The position numbers and the translations under genes were made by a program. From positions 1 through 6,250 of the forward strand of contig DNFG01000237.1 in assembly GCA_003487005.1 (NCBI GenBank): a stretch of 6,250 nt of DNA, in the 5' to 3' direction. Source of the stretch: Bryobacterales bacterium (GTDB taxonomy: Bacteria; Acidobacteriota; Terriglobia; Bryobacterales; Bryobacteraceae). Shown piece by piece: positions 6,125 to 6,250 of the stretch; the stretch's first letter is position 1, and the number at the start of each line of letters is the position of its first letter. The notes beneath the pieces were generated by a model that was not told the origin of the DNA, made no database searches, and saw only the letters and a program-made list of their open reading frames with translations.

Positions 6125-6250
6125 CGCGAACCCGTTCCAGGCGGCGCGACCCGGCCACCCGGCGTCCATCGGCCTCGACGCGCAGGCCCGCTCCTTGCCC
6201 ATACTTAGAGCCGTCCCGGTCCCAAACGATGGTCAACTGTCTCCCCTGAT
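6114..6250 (-). CDS. C-terminal end of an unidentified protein, entering from the right edge
   Basis: On the minus strand one frame is open from the right edge to TAG at 6116-6114, giving about 45 residues that read like a real domain end: 'LTIVWDRDGSKYGQG', then 'LRVEADGRRVAGSRRLERV', then GTL and stop. The alternation of hydrophobic and polar residues and the 'DGs.yG.G.GL.v.aDG..va....L.rv' pattern remind me of C-terminal beta domains of some acidobacterial glycoside hydrolases of the MGH1-like kind. This is a recollection, not a match I could test. Codons favour G or C in third position as in the neighbours. It converges on topA with seven bases between stops. There is no start in the window, so the size and function are unknown. 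Confidence 0.6.
   Translation of the reverse strand, partial: QGRQLTIVWDRDGSKYGQGAGLRVEADGRRVAGSRRLERVRGTL

Noticed and set aside
5270..6202. Minus-strand frame of 310 codons over the topA 3' end
   Set aside because: It is antisense to the TopA repeats and the Lys tail (read as Leu/Phe-rich), and in the 6114-6202 part it competes with a frame that looks more like a protein.

Overview
The window is GC-rich (roughly two thirds G+C by eye) and looks like a chromosomal segment of an Acidobacteriota bacterium. The best clue is the left-hand gene: a fibronectin type III domain followed by repeats carrying 'FPH(L/I)ADGGGF', 'PVADL' and 'QNG..VSE..VPAS'. I associate this combination with secreted proteins of the Solibacter/Bryobacter group. 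That assignment is from memory and not from a search. Codon use is similar across all genes, and I see no insertion sequence, CRISPR array, tRNA or rRNA.

Layout, left to right. (1) Positions 1-1730, plus strand: the C-terminal part of a large extracellular repeat protein whose start lies off the left edge. Its first about 60 bases appear to carry a frameshift inside the Fn3 domain. (2) Positions 1727-1990, minus strand: a small conserved cytoplasmic protein of DUF2007-like type, convergent with gene 1, the two stop codons sharing the palindrome TTAA. (3) Positions 1991-2090: a short divergent control region with a perfect inverted repeat CCCACC-N5-GGTGGG and AT-rich -10-like boxes on both strands. 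(4) Positions 2025-3236, plus: dprA/smf, the DNA-processing protein that loads RecA on incoming single-stranded DNA; its start codon is ambiguous. (5) Positions 3237-3448: a structured GC-rich spacer with a strong hairpin, a candidate promoter and a 12-codon upstream ORF running into the next start. (6) Positions 3449-6106, plus: topA, DNA topoisomerase I, complete, with four C-terminal repeats and a histone-H1-like Lys/Ala tail in place of zinc fingers. (7) Positions 6114 to the right edge, minus: the C-terminal end of an unidentified protein, convergent with topA.

The dprA-topA order is a common housekeeping arrangement in bacteria, and the two proteins share DNA metabolism as a theme. The 212-bp spacer with its own promoter-like box suggests topA can be expressed separately. 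Nothing here amounts to a new defence or mobile system. The observations most worth checking are the zinc-free topA tail with its overlapping leader ORF, the dprA start/promoter conflict, the alternating half-repeat architecture and frameshift of the surface protein, and the partial minus-strand gene at the right edge.
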